A stretch of 34,457 nucleotides of DNA from Candidatus Rokuibacteriota bacterium (GTDB lineage Bacteria > Methylomirabilota > Methylomirabilia > Rokubacteriales > CSP1-6). Each line of letters opens with the position of its first letter. Positions within the stretch are counted from its first letter, which is position 1. Where the stretch lies: assembly GCA_003221615.1 (NCBI GenBank), contig QHSQ01000016.1, positions 1-34,457 of the forward strand. The letters are read 5' to 3'. Under the pieces are notes generated by a model. That model was not told the origin of the DNA. It worked only from the letters and a program-made list of their open reading frames with translations, and did not search any database. Positions 17,142 to 28,291 of this stretch are shown one piece after another. The translations under genes and the position numbers were made by a program.

Positions 17142-17945
17142 ATGTTCGTCGAGCGCATGGCCGTCGAGATCGAGGGTGAGGGCGAGCCGGTGGTCATGAT
17201 CCACGGCCTCGGCGGAACCTCCAATGTCTTCACGCCCCTGCTCTCGGCGTTCACGCGCCACCGGACGATTCGATTCGATCTGCCCGGGTCGGGACGCTCG
17301 CCTCGGGTCGAAGGTCCGCTCTCCCTCCAGGTGTTCGTCGAGCGCGTGCTGCTCGTCATGCAGAGGGCCGAGGTCGAGCGCGCCCACGTCATCGCCCATT
17401 CGATGGGCACCATCGTGGCGGCGCATCTCGCCGCGATGGTGCCCCGGAAAGTGCTGGGCCTCGCGCTCTTCGGCCCGCTGCTCGCGCCGCCCGAACCGGC
17501 GCGCGCCGCGATCCGGGCCCGCGCCGCCGAGGCGCGCAAGGGCGACATGCAGCCGATCGCGGACGCGCTGCTTCAATCGAGCGTCTCGGCCGAAACGAGG
17601 GCCAGGAGACCCACGGCCGCCGCCTTCGTCCGCGAGTCGCTGATGCGCCAGGACCCCGAGGGCTACGCCCGCAGCTGCGAGGCCCTCGCCGAGATGCAGT
17701 CGGCGGACACATCCAGGATCGAGTGTCCCGCGCTGCTCGTCACCGGCGATGAGGATGTGGTCGCCCCGCCCCAGGCGGTACGGATGATGGGTGAGCGGAT
17801 ATCCGGGAGCCGGGTCGAGGTGCTGCGCGGCTGCGGCCACTGGACGCCGGTCGAGAAACCCGAGGAATGCACGGGGTTGCTGAAGAGATTCCTTCTCGAA
17901 AGGAGCTCGAAATGGCGAACGTCCTCTTCACGAACGTACGCATAA
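17142..17945 (+). CDS. Alpha/beta-hydrolase (esterase/lactonase type)
   Basis: A 267-residue alpha/beta-hydrolase of the small esterase group. It has the oxyanion-hole motif HGLGGT (residues 21-26), the nucleophile elbow AHSMGT with Ser87 (Ala in place of the usual first Gly), the acid Asp205 in TGDEDVVAPP, and His233 in GCGHWTPVEKPE. It would hydrolyse an ester or lactone, which fits the divergently encoded Baeyer-Villiger enzyme. The ATG has GGAGGGG upstream. The last 34 bases of the gene overlap the start of the amidohydrolase, so the Ser/Arg-rich C-terminal tail (KWRTSSSRTYA) comes from dual-use sequence. First gene of the rightward run. Confidence 0.88.
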   Translation: MFVERMAVEIEGEGEPVVMIHGLGGTSNVFTPLLSAFTRHRTIRFDLPGSGRSPRVEGPLSLQVFVERVLLVMQRAEVERAHVIAHSMGTIVAAHLAAMVPRKVLGLALFGPLLAPPEPARAAIRARAAEARKGDMQPIADALLQSSVSAETRARRPTAAAFVRESLMRQDPEGYARSCEALAEMQSADTSRIECPALLVTGDEDVVAPPQAVRMMGERISGSRVEVLRGCGHWTPVEKPEECTGLLKRFLLERSSKWRTSSSRTYA

Positions 17946-19189
17946 TCGACGCGACCGGTGCTGCGCCCTATCAGGGCGAGCTGCTGGTGCAGGGCAACCG
18001 TATCGCGCGCATCGGGCGCGGCACGCGCAGCCTCCCCAGCACCGGGATCACGGTGATCGACGGGGCCGGCGCGACCCTGATGCCCGGCATGTGCGAGGCG
18101 CACACGCACTTCGGCTGGACCAACTCCAAGACGCTGGACGCCATCCAGAAGATGCCGCACGAGGAGCACACCTTGTGGGCGGCGCAGGTGGCCAAGCTCT
18201 ACCTCGACCACGGCTGGACGTCCTGCGTCGGCGCGGCGACGCCCAAGCCGCGACTCGACTGCGTGATTCGCGACGCCATCAACTCCGGGCAGATCCCGGG
18301 CCCGCGCTACACCGCGGCGAGCCAGGAGATCACCGTCACCGGCTCGCTCGGCGACGACATGCTGCCGCATCTGCCGTTCCCGGAGATGTCCTTCGGCTGC
18401 GTGGTCGATGGCCCCGAGGGGATGCGGAAGGCCGTGCGCATGTTCCTCAAGTACGGCGTCGACCAGGTGAAGCTCAATCTCTCGGGTGACAACCTGGTGC
18501 CGGGCGCCGACGCGCGCACCAGCTGGATGAGCGACGAGGAGGTGGCGGTGGCCGCGCGCGAGGTGAAGGTGCGCGGCAAGCGCCTCGCCTCCCACGCGCG
18601 CTCGAGCGAGTCGGTGAAGCAGAGCCTGCGCCACGGCGTCGAGGTCATCTACCACGCGAGCTTCGCCGACGAGGAAGCGCTCGACATGCTGGAGGCGCAC
18701 AAGGACAAGATCTTCGTCGCCCCCGGCCTCTCCGTGATCATTCGCCTGCTTTACGACGGCGAGGTGGTCGGCGTCACCAACACGATCGCCAAGGACATGG
18801 GCTACGAGCTCGAGCTCGAGGCCGCCGTGAAGAGCATGAAGGCCATGCTCAAGCGCGGCATTCGCGTGCTGCCCGGCGGCGACTACGGCTTCGCCTGGGC
18901 GCCGCACGGCGAGAACGCGAAGGACCTCGAGTACTTCGTCAAGTACCTCGGCATGACCCCGATGGAGACCCTCATCTCGGCGACACGCTGGGGCGGGCAG
19001 ATCATGATGAAGAAGGACCTCGGCGAGCTCCGCGAGGGCTGGCTCGCCGACCTGCTGCTCGTCGACGGCGACCCGCTCGCGAACATCGCGCTCCTGCAAG
19101 ACAAGTCCAAGCTGCTCGCGATCATGAAGGACGGCGAGTTCGCGAAGGCGCCCGAGATCCGTTCCGCCCGGAGCCGGTTCGTGGCATGA
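17912..19189 (+). CDS. Metal-dependent amidohydrolase (imidazolonepropionase-like)
   Basis: A 425-residue amidohydrolase-superfamily enzyme that cleaves C-N or similar bonds with one or two Zn-type metal ions. The metal ligands can be followed: HTH at 64-66 (MPGMCEAHTHFGW), Lys187 in VDQVKLNL (the carboxylated lysine), His228 in ASHAR, His248 in IYHASF and Asp324 in LPGGDYGF. The N-terminal beta sandwich (VLFTNVRIIDATGAAP) is typical. The ATG at 17912 is chosen for its AAAGGAG site and because the fold begins there; it lies inside the end of the hydrolase gene. The substrate is unknown, but its place ahead of the transporter genes suggests it acts on the imported compound. Confidence 0.9.
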   Translation: MANVLFTNVRIIDATGAAPYQGELLVQGNRIARIGRGTRSLPSTGITVIDGAGATLMPGMCEAHTHFGWTNSKTLDAIQKMPHEEHTLWAAQVAKLYLDHGWTSCVGAATPKPRLDCVIRDAINSGQIPGPRYTAASQEITVTGSLGDDMLPHLPFPEMSFGCVVDGPEGMRKAVRMFLKYGVDQVKLNLSGDNLVPGADARTSWMSDEEVAVAAREVKVRGKRLASHARSSESVKQSLRHGVEVIYHASFADEEALDMLEAHKDKIFVAPGLSVIIRLLYDGEVVGVTNTIAKDMGYELELEAAVKSMKAMLKRGIRVLPGGDYGFAWAPHGENAKDLEYFVKYLGMTPMETLISATRWGGQIMMKKDLGELREGWLADLLLVDGDPLANIALLQDKSKLLAIMKDGEFAKAPEIRSARSRFVA

Positions 19190-19210
19190 CGCGCCGGTTC
19201 GTGGCATGAC
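19173..19210 (+). repeat. Tandem 20-bp duplication at the amidohydrolase/livH junction
   Basis: GCCGGTTCGTGGCATGAC occurs at 19173-19190 and again at 19193-19210, a 20-base period. The first copy holds the amidohydrolase stop, the second holds the livH start. Before duplication the stop and start would have overlapped as ATGA. Confidence 0.85.
19186..19209 (+). CDS. Seven-codon micro-ORF linking amidohydrolase stop to livH start
   Basis: The ORF encodes MTRRFVA. Its ATG overlaps the amidohydrolase stop (ATGA at 19186-19189) and its TGA overlaps the livH ATG (ATGA at 19206-19209). It is a by-product of the 20-bp duplication, but it would let a ribosome pass from one gene to the next by two termination-reinitiation steps. 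There is no evidence the peptide itself matters. Confidence 0.3.
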   Translation: MTRRFVA

Positions 19211-20153
19211 AAGATTCTGGAAGTGGTTCTGGGTGCTCCTGATCGGGATCCCGATCGTGGCGCTCTCGGCCTGGGGGCTGCAGGACGACGCGCGCCTCTT
19301 CGTCGTCACGTTTCTCAACGGCCTGACCTTGGCGTCGCTCTACTTCATCGTCGCCAGCGGGTTCACGCTCGTGTTCGGCCTCATGCGCAACGTCAACCTC
19401 GCGCACGGCTCGCTCTACCTGCTCGGCGGCTACCTCGGATTCTTCGCCGCGCAATTCACCGGATCCTGGCTGCTCGCGCTCGCGGCGGGCTTCGCGGCCG
19501 CGGCGGTGGTCGGCCTGGCCATGCAGGTGTCGATCTTCCGCTTCATGCCCGGCCAAGATTTGAGACAGACCCTGGTCACGATCGCGTTATCGATCGTGAT
19601 CGCCGACTGCCTGATGTGGGCGATCGGCGCGCAGGTGCACCAGATGTCTCCTCCGCCGTGGCTCGACGGGCCGATCCGCAACCTCCCCCTGATCAGGGCC
19701 TACTCGACCTACCGGCTCTCCCTGCTGCCGATCGGCATCGTGATCGGCGTGGCGCTGTGGCTGCTCCTCAACCGCACTCGGGTCGGCATGATGATCCGCG
19801 CCGGCGTCGACGATCGCGCGATGCTGGCGGCCGCCGGCGTCAACGTGAACCTGGTATTCGCGACCACCTTCGCGATCGGCGCCGGCCTCGCCGGCCTCGG
19901 CGGCGTCATCGGGGCGGTCGAGCTCTCCATGGTGCCCGGCGAGGACACGCGGTTGCTGCTCGCCTCGCTCGTGGTGGTGATCGTGGGCGGCATGGGCAGC
20001 GTGATCGGCGCGGCGATCGGGGCGGCCATCTTCGGCCTCGCCGAGACGTACGGCCTCGCCTACGCGCCCACCTACAGCGTCGTGTTCACCTTCGTGATCC
20101 TGGTGCTGGTGCTCGCCTTCCGCCCGCGCGGCATCCTCGGGAGGCCGGCGTGA
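19206..20153 (+). CDS. livH: Branched-chain amino acid-type ABC transporter permease LivH
   Basis: A 315-residue inner-membrane permease with about 8-9 hydrophobic helices. Family signatures include LYFIVASGFTLVFGLMRNVNLAHGSLYLLG near the N-terminus (in two parts), the cytoplasmic coupling loop RVGMMIRAGVDDRAMLAAAGVN, and VIVGGMGSVIGAAIGA. With LivM it forms the channel of a hydrophobic-amino-acid/amide (HAAT) family importer. Systems of this family also import aromatic acids, amides and urea, so the substrate need not be an amino acid. The start at 19206 follows directly from the micro-ORF; the stop overlaps the GTG of livM (GTGA). Confidence 0.93.
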   Translation: MTRFWKWFWVLLIGIPIVALSAWGLQDDARLFVVTFLNGLTLASLYFIVASGFTLVFGLMRNVNLAHGSLYLLGGYLGFFAAQFTGSWLLALAAGFAAAAVVGLAMQVSIFRFMPGQDLRQTLVTIALSIVIADCLMWAIGAQVHQMSPPPWLDGPIRNLPLIRAYSTYRLSLLPIGIVIGVALWLLLNRTRVGMMIRAGVDDRAMLAAAGVNVNLVFATTFAIGAGLAGLGGVIGAVELSMVPGEDTRLLLASLVVVIVGGMGSVIGAAIGAAIFGLAETYGLAYAPTYSVVFTFVILVLVLAFRPRGILGRPA

Positions 20154-21277
20154 GCGCGGCCAACTGGCGCGGGGCGATGAACGTCCAGCCGCGGGCTCAG
20201 GGCGCGAACGCGGCCGCCGCTCCCGCTGGCGCGGTTCGTGCCCCACGGCCTGCGCGGCCCAGGTTCGAGAATCCCCTGCGCCTGCTCCATCTCGTCGTCC
20301 TCGCGTTCCTGATCGGGTACCCCTGGTTCGCGACGCCGTTCTTCACGTATCAGATCGGCGCGCAGTCGCTGGCGCTGGGGTTGATCGCGCTGTCGCTCAC
20401 GTTCCTCGGCGGCTACGGCGGCATGATCTCGCTGGCGCAGATGACGGTGGCCGGCATCGCCGGCTACATGGTGGCGATCTTCGGCACCGCGGCCACCGAC
20501 GGCGTGAGCCTGGGCTGGCCGTGGTGGCTCGCCGTGTTGATCGGGATCGCGCTGGCGACGGGCGCCGCCGCCTTCATCGGCTGGCTCTCGGTGCGCACCG
20601 AGGGCATCTACACGATCATGATCACGCTCGCGATCGGCGTCGCGTTCTACTACCTGGTGTTGCAGAACTACGCCGTCTTCAACGGCTTCCAGGGCGAGCA
20701 GAAGGTGTTCCCGCCGACGCTCGCCGGCATCTACTGGCGCGACCCGATGCCGTTCTACTATCTCGCCCTCTTCTGGGCGCTGGCCGGCTATCTCTTCGTG
20801 GTCTACCTGCTGCGCTCGCCCTTCGGCATCGCGTTGCAAGGAATCCGCGACAACCCGCGCCGCATGCACGCGCTCGGCTTCAACGTCACGGCGCACCGCG
20901 TGACGGCCTATGCGGTCGCCGGCGCGATCGCCGCGGTGGGCGGGGTGCTGTTCACCTGGTACAACGGGCTGGTCACGCCCGGCTCGGTGGGGACGAGCTG
21001 GCTCATCAACATTTTGATCATCGCGGTGCTCGGTGGTATGCGCCACCCGGTCGGCGCATTTCTCGGCGCGATCGTCTTTGTGCTGCTGCAGAACTTTGCC
21101 ATCGACGTCATCGATCGCGAGCGCTTCAACCTGGTGATCGGCGCGGTGTTCCTCGTGATCGTCCTGTTCTCGCAGGACGGTCTGCTCGGTTGGTGGTCCG
21201 CCCTGAGCGTTCGGCTGTCAACTCAAAGAGGAGAAACCAGATGGAGCTCAGCAAGAAGACGGTTGTACGCACGCTAG
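20150..21277 (+). CDS. livM: Branched-chain amino acid-type ABC transporter permease LivM
   Basis: A 375-residue second permease of the same importer. It has a Pro/Ala-rich N-terminal lead of about 40 residues, then helices and the LivM motifs LTFLGGYGGMISLAQM, AFIGWLSVRTEGIYTIMITL, the coupling loop SPFGIALQGIRDNPRRMHAL, and ILIIAVLGGMRHPVGAFLGA. The GTG at 20150 is preferred (GGGAGG five bases upstream, overlap with the livH stop); an ATG at 20177 is a weaker alternative. The last 37 bases overlap the beginning of the binding-protein gene, which starts inside livM with its own strong ribosome site. Confidence 0.92.
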   Translation: MSAANWRGAMNVQPRAQGANAAAAPAGAVRAPRPARPRFENPLRLLHLVVLAFLIGYPWFATPFFTYQIGAQSLALGLIALSLTFLGGYGGMISLAQMTVAGIAGYMVAIFGTAATDGVSLGWPWWLAVLIGIALATGAAAFIGWLSVRTEGIYTIMITLAIGVAFYYLVLQNYAVFNGFQGEQKVFPPTLAGIYWRDPMPFYYLALFWALAGYLFVVYLLRSPFGIALQGIRDNPRRMHALGFNVTAHRVTAYAVAGAIAAVGGVLFTWYNGLVTPGSVGTSWLINILIIAVLGGMRHPVGAFLGAIVFVLLQNFAIDVIDRERFNLVIGAVFLVIVLFSQDGLLGWWSALSVRLSTQRGETRWSSARRRLYAR

Positions 21278-22500
21278 CCGCAGTGCTGGTGGTCGCCGCG
21301 ATCAGCGCAGGCGCGTTCGCGGTCGGCGCGTTCGCGCAGGCGCCGCCGGTCAAGATCGGCCTGCTGGCGACGCTCGAGGGCCCGTTCGCCGCCGGCGGCC
21401 AGGACGGCATACGCGGCGCCGAGCTCGCGGTGCGCCAGCGTAACGGCGTGGTCGCCGGCCGCAAGATCGAGCTCGTCAAGGCCTCGTCCGACGCCAAGCC
21501 TGACGTCGCGGTGAACGCGACCCGCAAGCTGGTCGAGCAGGACAAGGTCGACATCATGGTCGGCCCGCTCTCGGGCTCCGAAGGCATCGCGGTCAAGGAG
21601 TACTCGAAGACCCAGCCCAACACCACCTTCATCAACGGCTCCTCGGGCGCGCAGGCGACGACGCTCGTCAGCCCGTCGCCCAACTTCTTCCGCTTCAACA
21701 CCGACGGCGGCCAGTGGATGGTCGGCGTCGGCAAGGCCGCGCTCGACAAGGGCTACAAGAAGGTGATGGTGATCGCCGAGGACTACGCCTTCCCCTACTC
21801 GCAGGTGCAGGGGTTCATGACCGAGTACTGCAAGCTGGGCGGCAAGGTGCCGGTCAAGGCGTGGGTGCCGCTCGGCGGCAAGGACTACGCCTCCGTGATC
21901 GCGCGCGTCCCGAAGGACGTCGACGCGCTGGCGGTGGTGCTCGGCGGGGCCGACGCGGTGAACTTCCTGAACCAGTACGAGCAGGCAGGCGGCGACAAGC
22001 CGATCATCGGCGGCTCGATCACGGTGAGCCAGGACATCCTCAACTACAAGGGCAAGCGCCGTGACTCGCTGGTCGGCACCATCGCCGGCTCGCCCATCGC
22101 GGACGCGTACGACGCGCCCGAGTTCAAGGCGTTCGTCGCCGACTACAAGAAGAACTTCCCGGACGGCTACCCGAGCCCCTCGCTGTTCGCGCTGGTCTAC
22201 TACATCAACATGAAGGCGACGCTCGACGGTCTGGACAGCGTGAAGGGCGATCTCTCGGGCGGGCAGAAAAAGTACCGTGACGCGCTCGCGAAGATGACGC
22301 TGAAGACCCCGGTGGGCGACGTGAAGCTCGACGCGAACCGGCAGGCGATCGGCACGACGTTCATCACGGAGGTGGTGAAGGACGCGCAAGGGAATCTCTA
22401 CAACAAAGTGCTCCGGAAGATCGACAACGTGAACCAGACGCTCGGCCTGCCGCCGGCCGAGTTCAAGGTTGGTTCGCGCGACGAGCCGAATTGTCCCTAG
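21241..22500 (+). CDS. livK: Periplasmic substrate-binding protein of the Liv-type importer
   Basis: A 419-residue periplasmic binding protein that captures the substrate for LivHM. It begins with a signal peptide (cleaved near AVGAFAQA, residue 33), then KIGLLATLEGPFAAGGQDG, the standard opening of this family, and has lobes recognisable from VDIMVGPLSGSEGIAVKEY, FFRFNTDGGQWMVG and AVVLGGADAVNFLNQYEQAG. Its ribosome site is very strong (AAAGAGGAGAAA), consistent with the excess of binding protein needed over permease. The start lies within the end of livM. The symbol is by family; the ligand is unknown. Confidence 0.92.
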   Translation: MELSKKTVVRTLAAVLVVAAISAGAFAVGAFAQAPPVKIGLLATLEGPFAAGGQDGIRGAELAVRQRNGVVAGRKIELVKASSDAKPDVAVNATRKLVEQDKVDIMVGPLSGSEGIAVKEYSKTQPNTTFINGSSGAQATTLVSPSPNFFRFNTDGGQWMVGVGKAALDKGYKKVMVIAEDYAFPYSQVQGFMTEYCKLGGKVPVKAWVPLGGKDYASVIARVPKDVDALAVVLGGADAVNFLNQYEQAGGDKPIIGGSITVSQDILNYKGKRRDSLVGTIAGSPIADAYDAPEFKAFVADYKKNFPDGYPSPSLFALVYYINMKATLDGLDSVKGDLSGGQKKYRDALAKMTLKTPVGDVKLDANRQAIGTTFITEVVKDAQGNLYNKVLRKIDNVNQTLGLPPAEFKVGSRDEPNCP

Positions 22501-23314
22501 TGGCGGTTACAGAGCCGCGCCACGGCTCCGCCGGGGCGCGCCAAGCGTCGGGGGGTGTGGGGGGCCATATCGGGGCCCCCCACCCCAATGACGCGCTCCG
22601 CCTGGAGAACGTCACTCGCGTGTTCGGCGCGCTCACGGCGATCGAGAACATCTCGTTCTCGGTCGCCGCGGGCGAGCGCCGTGCCGTGATCGGCGCCAAC
22701 GGCGCCGGCAAGACCACCCTGTTCAACGTCGTCACCGGCGATTTCCCGGCGACCAGCGGCCGAGTGCTGTTCTTCGGCGAGGACGTGACCGCCACGCCGC
22801 CCCACGAGCGTATCCGCATGGGGATGCGGCGCACGTACCAGTCCTCGCTTCTGTTCCGCGACCTCACCGTACGCGACAACCTGTTCCTCGCGGTGCGCGG
22901 CGTCTCGCGCAACCGCTTCAGCTTCGTCCGATCGTCGAGATCCGGCCCGGCCGACGAGCTCCTCGAGCGCGTGCGACTCACCCAGGTCGCCGGCCATCTA
23001 GTGGCCGCGCTGTCCCACGGACAGCAACGGCAGCTCGAGATCGGCATGGCGCTCGCGGGCGCGCCGCGCCTGATCCTGTTCGACGAGCCCGCCGCGGGCC
23101 TGTCGCCCGGCGAGCGCGCGGAGCTGGTGGCGCTGCTCAGGTCCCTGCCGCCGCACATGGGCTTCGTGCTGATCGAGCACGACCTCGACATCGCGCTGCG
23201 CGTGGTCGACCGCGTCACCGTCATGCACAACGCTCGCGTGCTCAAGCACGGCAGCCCGGCCGAGATCGAGAACGACGCGGAGGTGCAATCGATCTACATG
23301 GGGGACAGAGTCCA

Positions 23315-23318
<4 letters not shown>
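22500..23318 (+). CDS. livG: ABC transporter ATPase LivG
   Basis: One of the two cytoplasmic ATPases that drive the importer. The Walker A motif is GANGAGKTT (about residues 65-72 from the chosen start), with the signature [12 protein letters not shown], Walker [16 protein letters not shown], and the H-loop IEHDLDIA. The start is uncertain: GTG at 22500 overlaps the binding-protein stop by one base and adds about 30 residues of Gly/Ala/His-rich sequence ([19 protein letters not shown]) before the domain begins at [14 protein letters not shown] at 22491 and GTG at 22557 are in frame too. None has a good ribosome site. The extension is the translation of two hairpins, so it is probably regulatory RNA as well as coding. 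Confidence 0.88.
22512..22528 (+). promoter_or_regulatory. Hairpin between binding-protein and livG genes (first)
   Basis: GAGCCG / CGGCTC form a perfect 6-bp stem with a 5-base loop, 12 bases after the binding-protein stop. Together with the larger hairpin at 22553-22586 it structures the junction between the abundant binding protein and the less needed ATPase. Confidence 0.4.
22553..22586 (+). promoter_or_regulatory. Large GC hairpin at the start of livG
   Basis: GTGGGGGGCC (22557-22566) and GGCCCCCCAC (22574-22583) pair perfectly over 10 bp with a 7-base loop, and GGG/CCC extend it by three pairs past a one-base bulge. There is no T tract, so termination by the intrinsic route is unlikely; 3'-end protection of the upstream message or reduced translation of livG is more plausible. 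Confidence 0.55.
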
Positions 23319-25483
<2,165 letters not shown>

Positions 25484-26300
25484 CCCGGCTGCGCGGGATG
25501 GTGCGCCGCGGCGAGCCGATCATCGGCGGCGGCGCCGGCACCGGCCTGTCCGCCAAGTGCGAAGAGGCCGGCGGCATCGACCTCATCGTCATCTACAACT
25601 CGGGACGCTATCGCATGGCCGGGCGCGGCTCGCTGGCCGGCCTCTTGGCCTACGGTAACGCCAACGAGATCGTGGTCGAGATGGCTCACGAGGTGCTGCC
25701 GGTGGTCCAGCGCACGCCGGTGCTCGCCGGGGTCAATGGCACCGATCCCTTCCTCCTGGTCGATCCGTTCCTGCAGCGCCTCGGGGAGCTCGGATTCTCG
25801 GGGATCCAGAACTTCCCGACCGTGGGGCTGTTCGACGGCGTGATCCGGGCGCAGCTCGAAGAAACCGGCATGGGCTACGCCCTCGAGGTGCAGCTGATCG
25901 AGCGCGCCAGGAAGCTCGACCTGCTCACCACGCCCTACGTCTTCTCGGAGCAGAACGCGCGCGACATGGCCGGGGCCGGCGCCGACATCGTCGTCTGCCA
26001 CCTGGGACTGACGACCGGCGGCGCGATCGGCGCGCGCACCGCGTTGACGCTCCCGGACTGCGTTCCGCTGATCGACTCCTGGGCGGCGGCCGCGCGAGCG
26101 GTCAACCCTGACATTTTCGTCCTGTGCCACGGCGGACCGATCGCGACCCCCGAGAACGCCGCCTTCATCCTGACCAAGACCAAGCACTGCCATGGGTTCT
26201 ACGGCGCGTCCAGCATGGAGCGCCTGCCCACGGAGACCGCTTTGACCGAGACCACCCGTACGTTCAAACGGATCGGCGTCACATTGAAGGAGACTGCGTC

Positions 26301-27863
26301 ATGACCGGGGCTCAATTGGGACAGCTCGTCCTCGTGCTCGTCGTCGTCGCGGCGCTCGTGGCGATCGTCGTCTGGCTGCTGAACTGGCTCTATCTGCGCT
26401 CCTCGAAGGAGCGCGCGTTCGTGCGCACCGGCTTCGGTGGGCAGAAGGTCGTGGTGAACGGCGGCGCGCTGGTGCTGCCGATCGTCCACGAGGTCATCCC
26501 GGTGAACATGAACACGCTGCGCCTGGAGGTGACACGGGGCCGGGAGCGCGCGCTCATCACCAAGGACCGCATGCGGGTCGATGTCACTGCGGAGTTCTAC
26601 GTCCGCGTGCAGGCGGCGGCCGAGGCGATCGCCGCGGCGGCCCAGACGCTGGGCCAGCGCACCATGCAGCCGGAGATGCTGAAGGAGCTGGTGGAAGGCA
26701 AGTTCGTCGACGCGCTGCGCACGGTGGCCGCGGCGATGACCATGGAGGAGATGCACGAGAAGCGCGGCGACTACGTGAAGCGCGTGCGCGCCGTGGTGGC
26801 CGCCGACCTGCTGCAAAACGGCCTCGAGCTCGAGACGGTGTCGCTCACCCAGCTCGATCAGACCGCGATGGAGTTCTTCAACCCGTCGAACGCCTTCGAC
26901 GCCGAGGGCCTGACGCGCCTCACCGAGACCATCGAGACCCGCAAGAAAGCGCGCAACGACATCGAGCAAGACACGATGATCCAGATCCGCAACAAGAACC
27001 TGGACACCGAGCGCCAGGCGCTCGAGATCGACCGCGACCTCGAGTACGCGCGGCTGGAGCAGGGGCGCGAGCTGGAGGTGAAGCGCGCGGGGCAGCGCGC
27101 TGACGTGGCGCGCGAGAAGGCCCTCAAGGAACAGGAAGCCGAGCGCGCCCAGATCCAGGCCCGCGAGGCGGTGGAGCGCGCGCGCATCTCCTCCGAGCGC
27201 GCGATCGAGGAGGAACGCATCACGCGCGAGCGCGACATCGAGGCGCTCGAGATCGATCGGCGCAAGACCGTCGAGCTCGCCGAGCAGCAGCGCGCCATCG
27301 CTGTCGCCGCGCAGTCGAAGCTTCAGTCCGAAGCGCAGGCCGCCGCCGACCAGGCGCGCGCGAAGGCCGTGACCGAGGAGGAGCGCGTGTTCACCGCGCG
27401 TGACACCGAGACCGCCGAGCGTCGCAAGCTGGTCGAGATCACTCAGGCCGAGGCGGAGGCGGAGACCAGCCGCATCCGCGCGCTCGCGGCGAAGATCCGC
27501 CACGAGGTCGAGGCCGAGGGCCTCACGCTCATGAACCAGGCGGCCAATCTATTGACGCCGGAAGCCCGCCAGTCGGCGCTTCGCCGTCAGCTCGTCGACA
27601 AGCTCGAGGGCATCATCCGCGAGTCGGTGAAGCCGATGGAGCGCATCGAGGGCATCCGCATCCTGCACGTCGATGGGCTCGGCGGCGGGGGCGGCGGGCG
27701 GGACACCAGCGGCGCCAACTTCGCCGACAGCGTGGTGAACTCGGCGCTGCGCTTCCGCGCCCAGGCGCCGCTCGTCGACCAGCTGCTGCGCGAGATCGGC
27801 GTGCAGGGCGGCGACGTCGGCCAGGCCGCCAGGGCGTTGCTCGAGAACACCCCGAAGGAATGA
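26301..27863 (+). CDS. yqiK: Flotillin-family membrane scaffold protein (YqiK-like)
   Basis: A 520-residue flotillin. It has one N-terminal transmembrane helix (about residues 8-31), an SPFH/band-7 domain ([21 protein letters not shown], then [14 protein letters not shown]), and a long charged coiled coil (about residues 215-430, repeated Glu-Arg-Ala patterns such as [20 protein letters not shown]). The C-terminus has the flotillin-type oligomerising region and a Gly run. Such proteins form large rings that organise membrane microdomains. Its position inside a transporter/catabolic operon, four-base overlaps on both sides, suggests it arranges the importer or its enzymes at the membrane. GAAGGAG precedes the ATG. 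Confidence 0.9.
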   Translation: MTGAQLGQLVLVLVVVAALVAIVVWLLNWLYLRSSKERAFVRTGFGGQKVVVNGGALVLPIVHEVIPVNMNTLRLEVTRGRERALITKDRMRVDVTAEFYVRVQAAAEAIAAAAQTLGQRTMQPEMLKELVEGKFVDALRTVAAAMTMEEMHEKRGDYVKRVRAVVAADLLQNGLELETVSLTQLDQTAMEFFNPSNAFDAEGLTRLTETIETRKKARNDIEQDTMIQIRNKNLDTERQALEIDRDLEYARLEQGRELEVKRAGQRADVAREKALKEQEAERAQIQAREAVERARISSERAIEEERITRERDIEALEIDRRKTVELAEQQRAIAVAAQSKLQSEAQAAADQARAKAVTEEERVFTARDTETAERRKLVEITQAEAEAETSRIRALAAKIRHEVEAEGLTLMNQAANLLTPEARQSALRRQLVDKLEGIIRESVKPMERIEGIRILHVDGLGGGGGGRDTSGANFADSVVNSALRFRAQAPLVDQLLREIGVQGGDVGQAARALLENTPKE

Positions 27864-28291
27864 TCAAGGTCTACACCTCGAGCGTCATCGACGCGCCCGC
27901 GGACGCGGTCTGGGCGCGGGTGCGCGATTTCAACGGGCTGCCGCGGTGGACGCCGTTCGTCGCCGAATCCCGCATCGAGGAGGGCTGGCCTGCGGACCGT
28001 ATCGGCTGCGTGCGCAACTTCCGGCTTCGGGACGGCGGGGTGATCCGCGAGCGCCTGCTCACGCTCTCGGACTACGACTACCAGTGCAGCTACTCCATCC
28101 TGGAATCGCCGATGCGGGTCGAGAACTACATCGCCACCCTCAAGCTGACGCCCGTCACGGACGGTAACCGCACCTTCGCCGAGTGGTGGGCCGAGTTCGA
28201 TTGCGCGCCGGAGCGCGAAGGAGCACTGGCGCGGCAGATCGGGCAAGACGTGTTCCAGGCGGCCTTCGATTCACTCAAGAAGGCTCTGTGA
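27860..28291 (+). CDS. SRPBCC-family (START/Bet v1-like) ligand-binding protein
   Basis: A 143-residue helix-grip-fold protein with a hydrophobic cavity. The pattern is clear: SSVIDAPADAVWARVRDFNGL, a conserved Trp-Pro (RWTPFV), IGCVRNFRLRDGGVIRERLL, and a long C-terminal helix (ARQIGQDVFQAAFDSLKKAL). The family binds or transforms hydrophobic small molecules (steroids, polyketides, aromatic compounds). Nearly half its residues match the N-terminal domain of the next gene, so the two arose by duplication. The start overlaps the flotillin stop, and its own stop overlaps the next gene's GTG (GTGA). Confidence 0.88.
   Translation: MIKVYTSSVIDAPADAVWARVRDFNGLPRWTPFVAESRIEEGWPADRIGCVRNFRLRDGGVIRERLLTLSDYDYQCSYSILESPMRVENYIATLKLTPVTDGNRTFAEWWAEFDCAPEREGALARQIGQDVFQAAFDSLKKAL

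Noticed and set aside
17663..19318. 551-codon minus-strand open frame opposite the amidohydrolase
   Set aside because: Composition is typical of an antisense shadow (His/Arg/Leu/Val repeats); the plus strand encodes a complete enzyme with all metal ligands.
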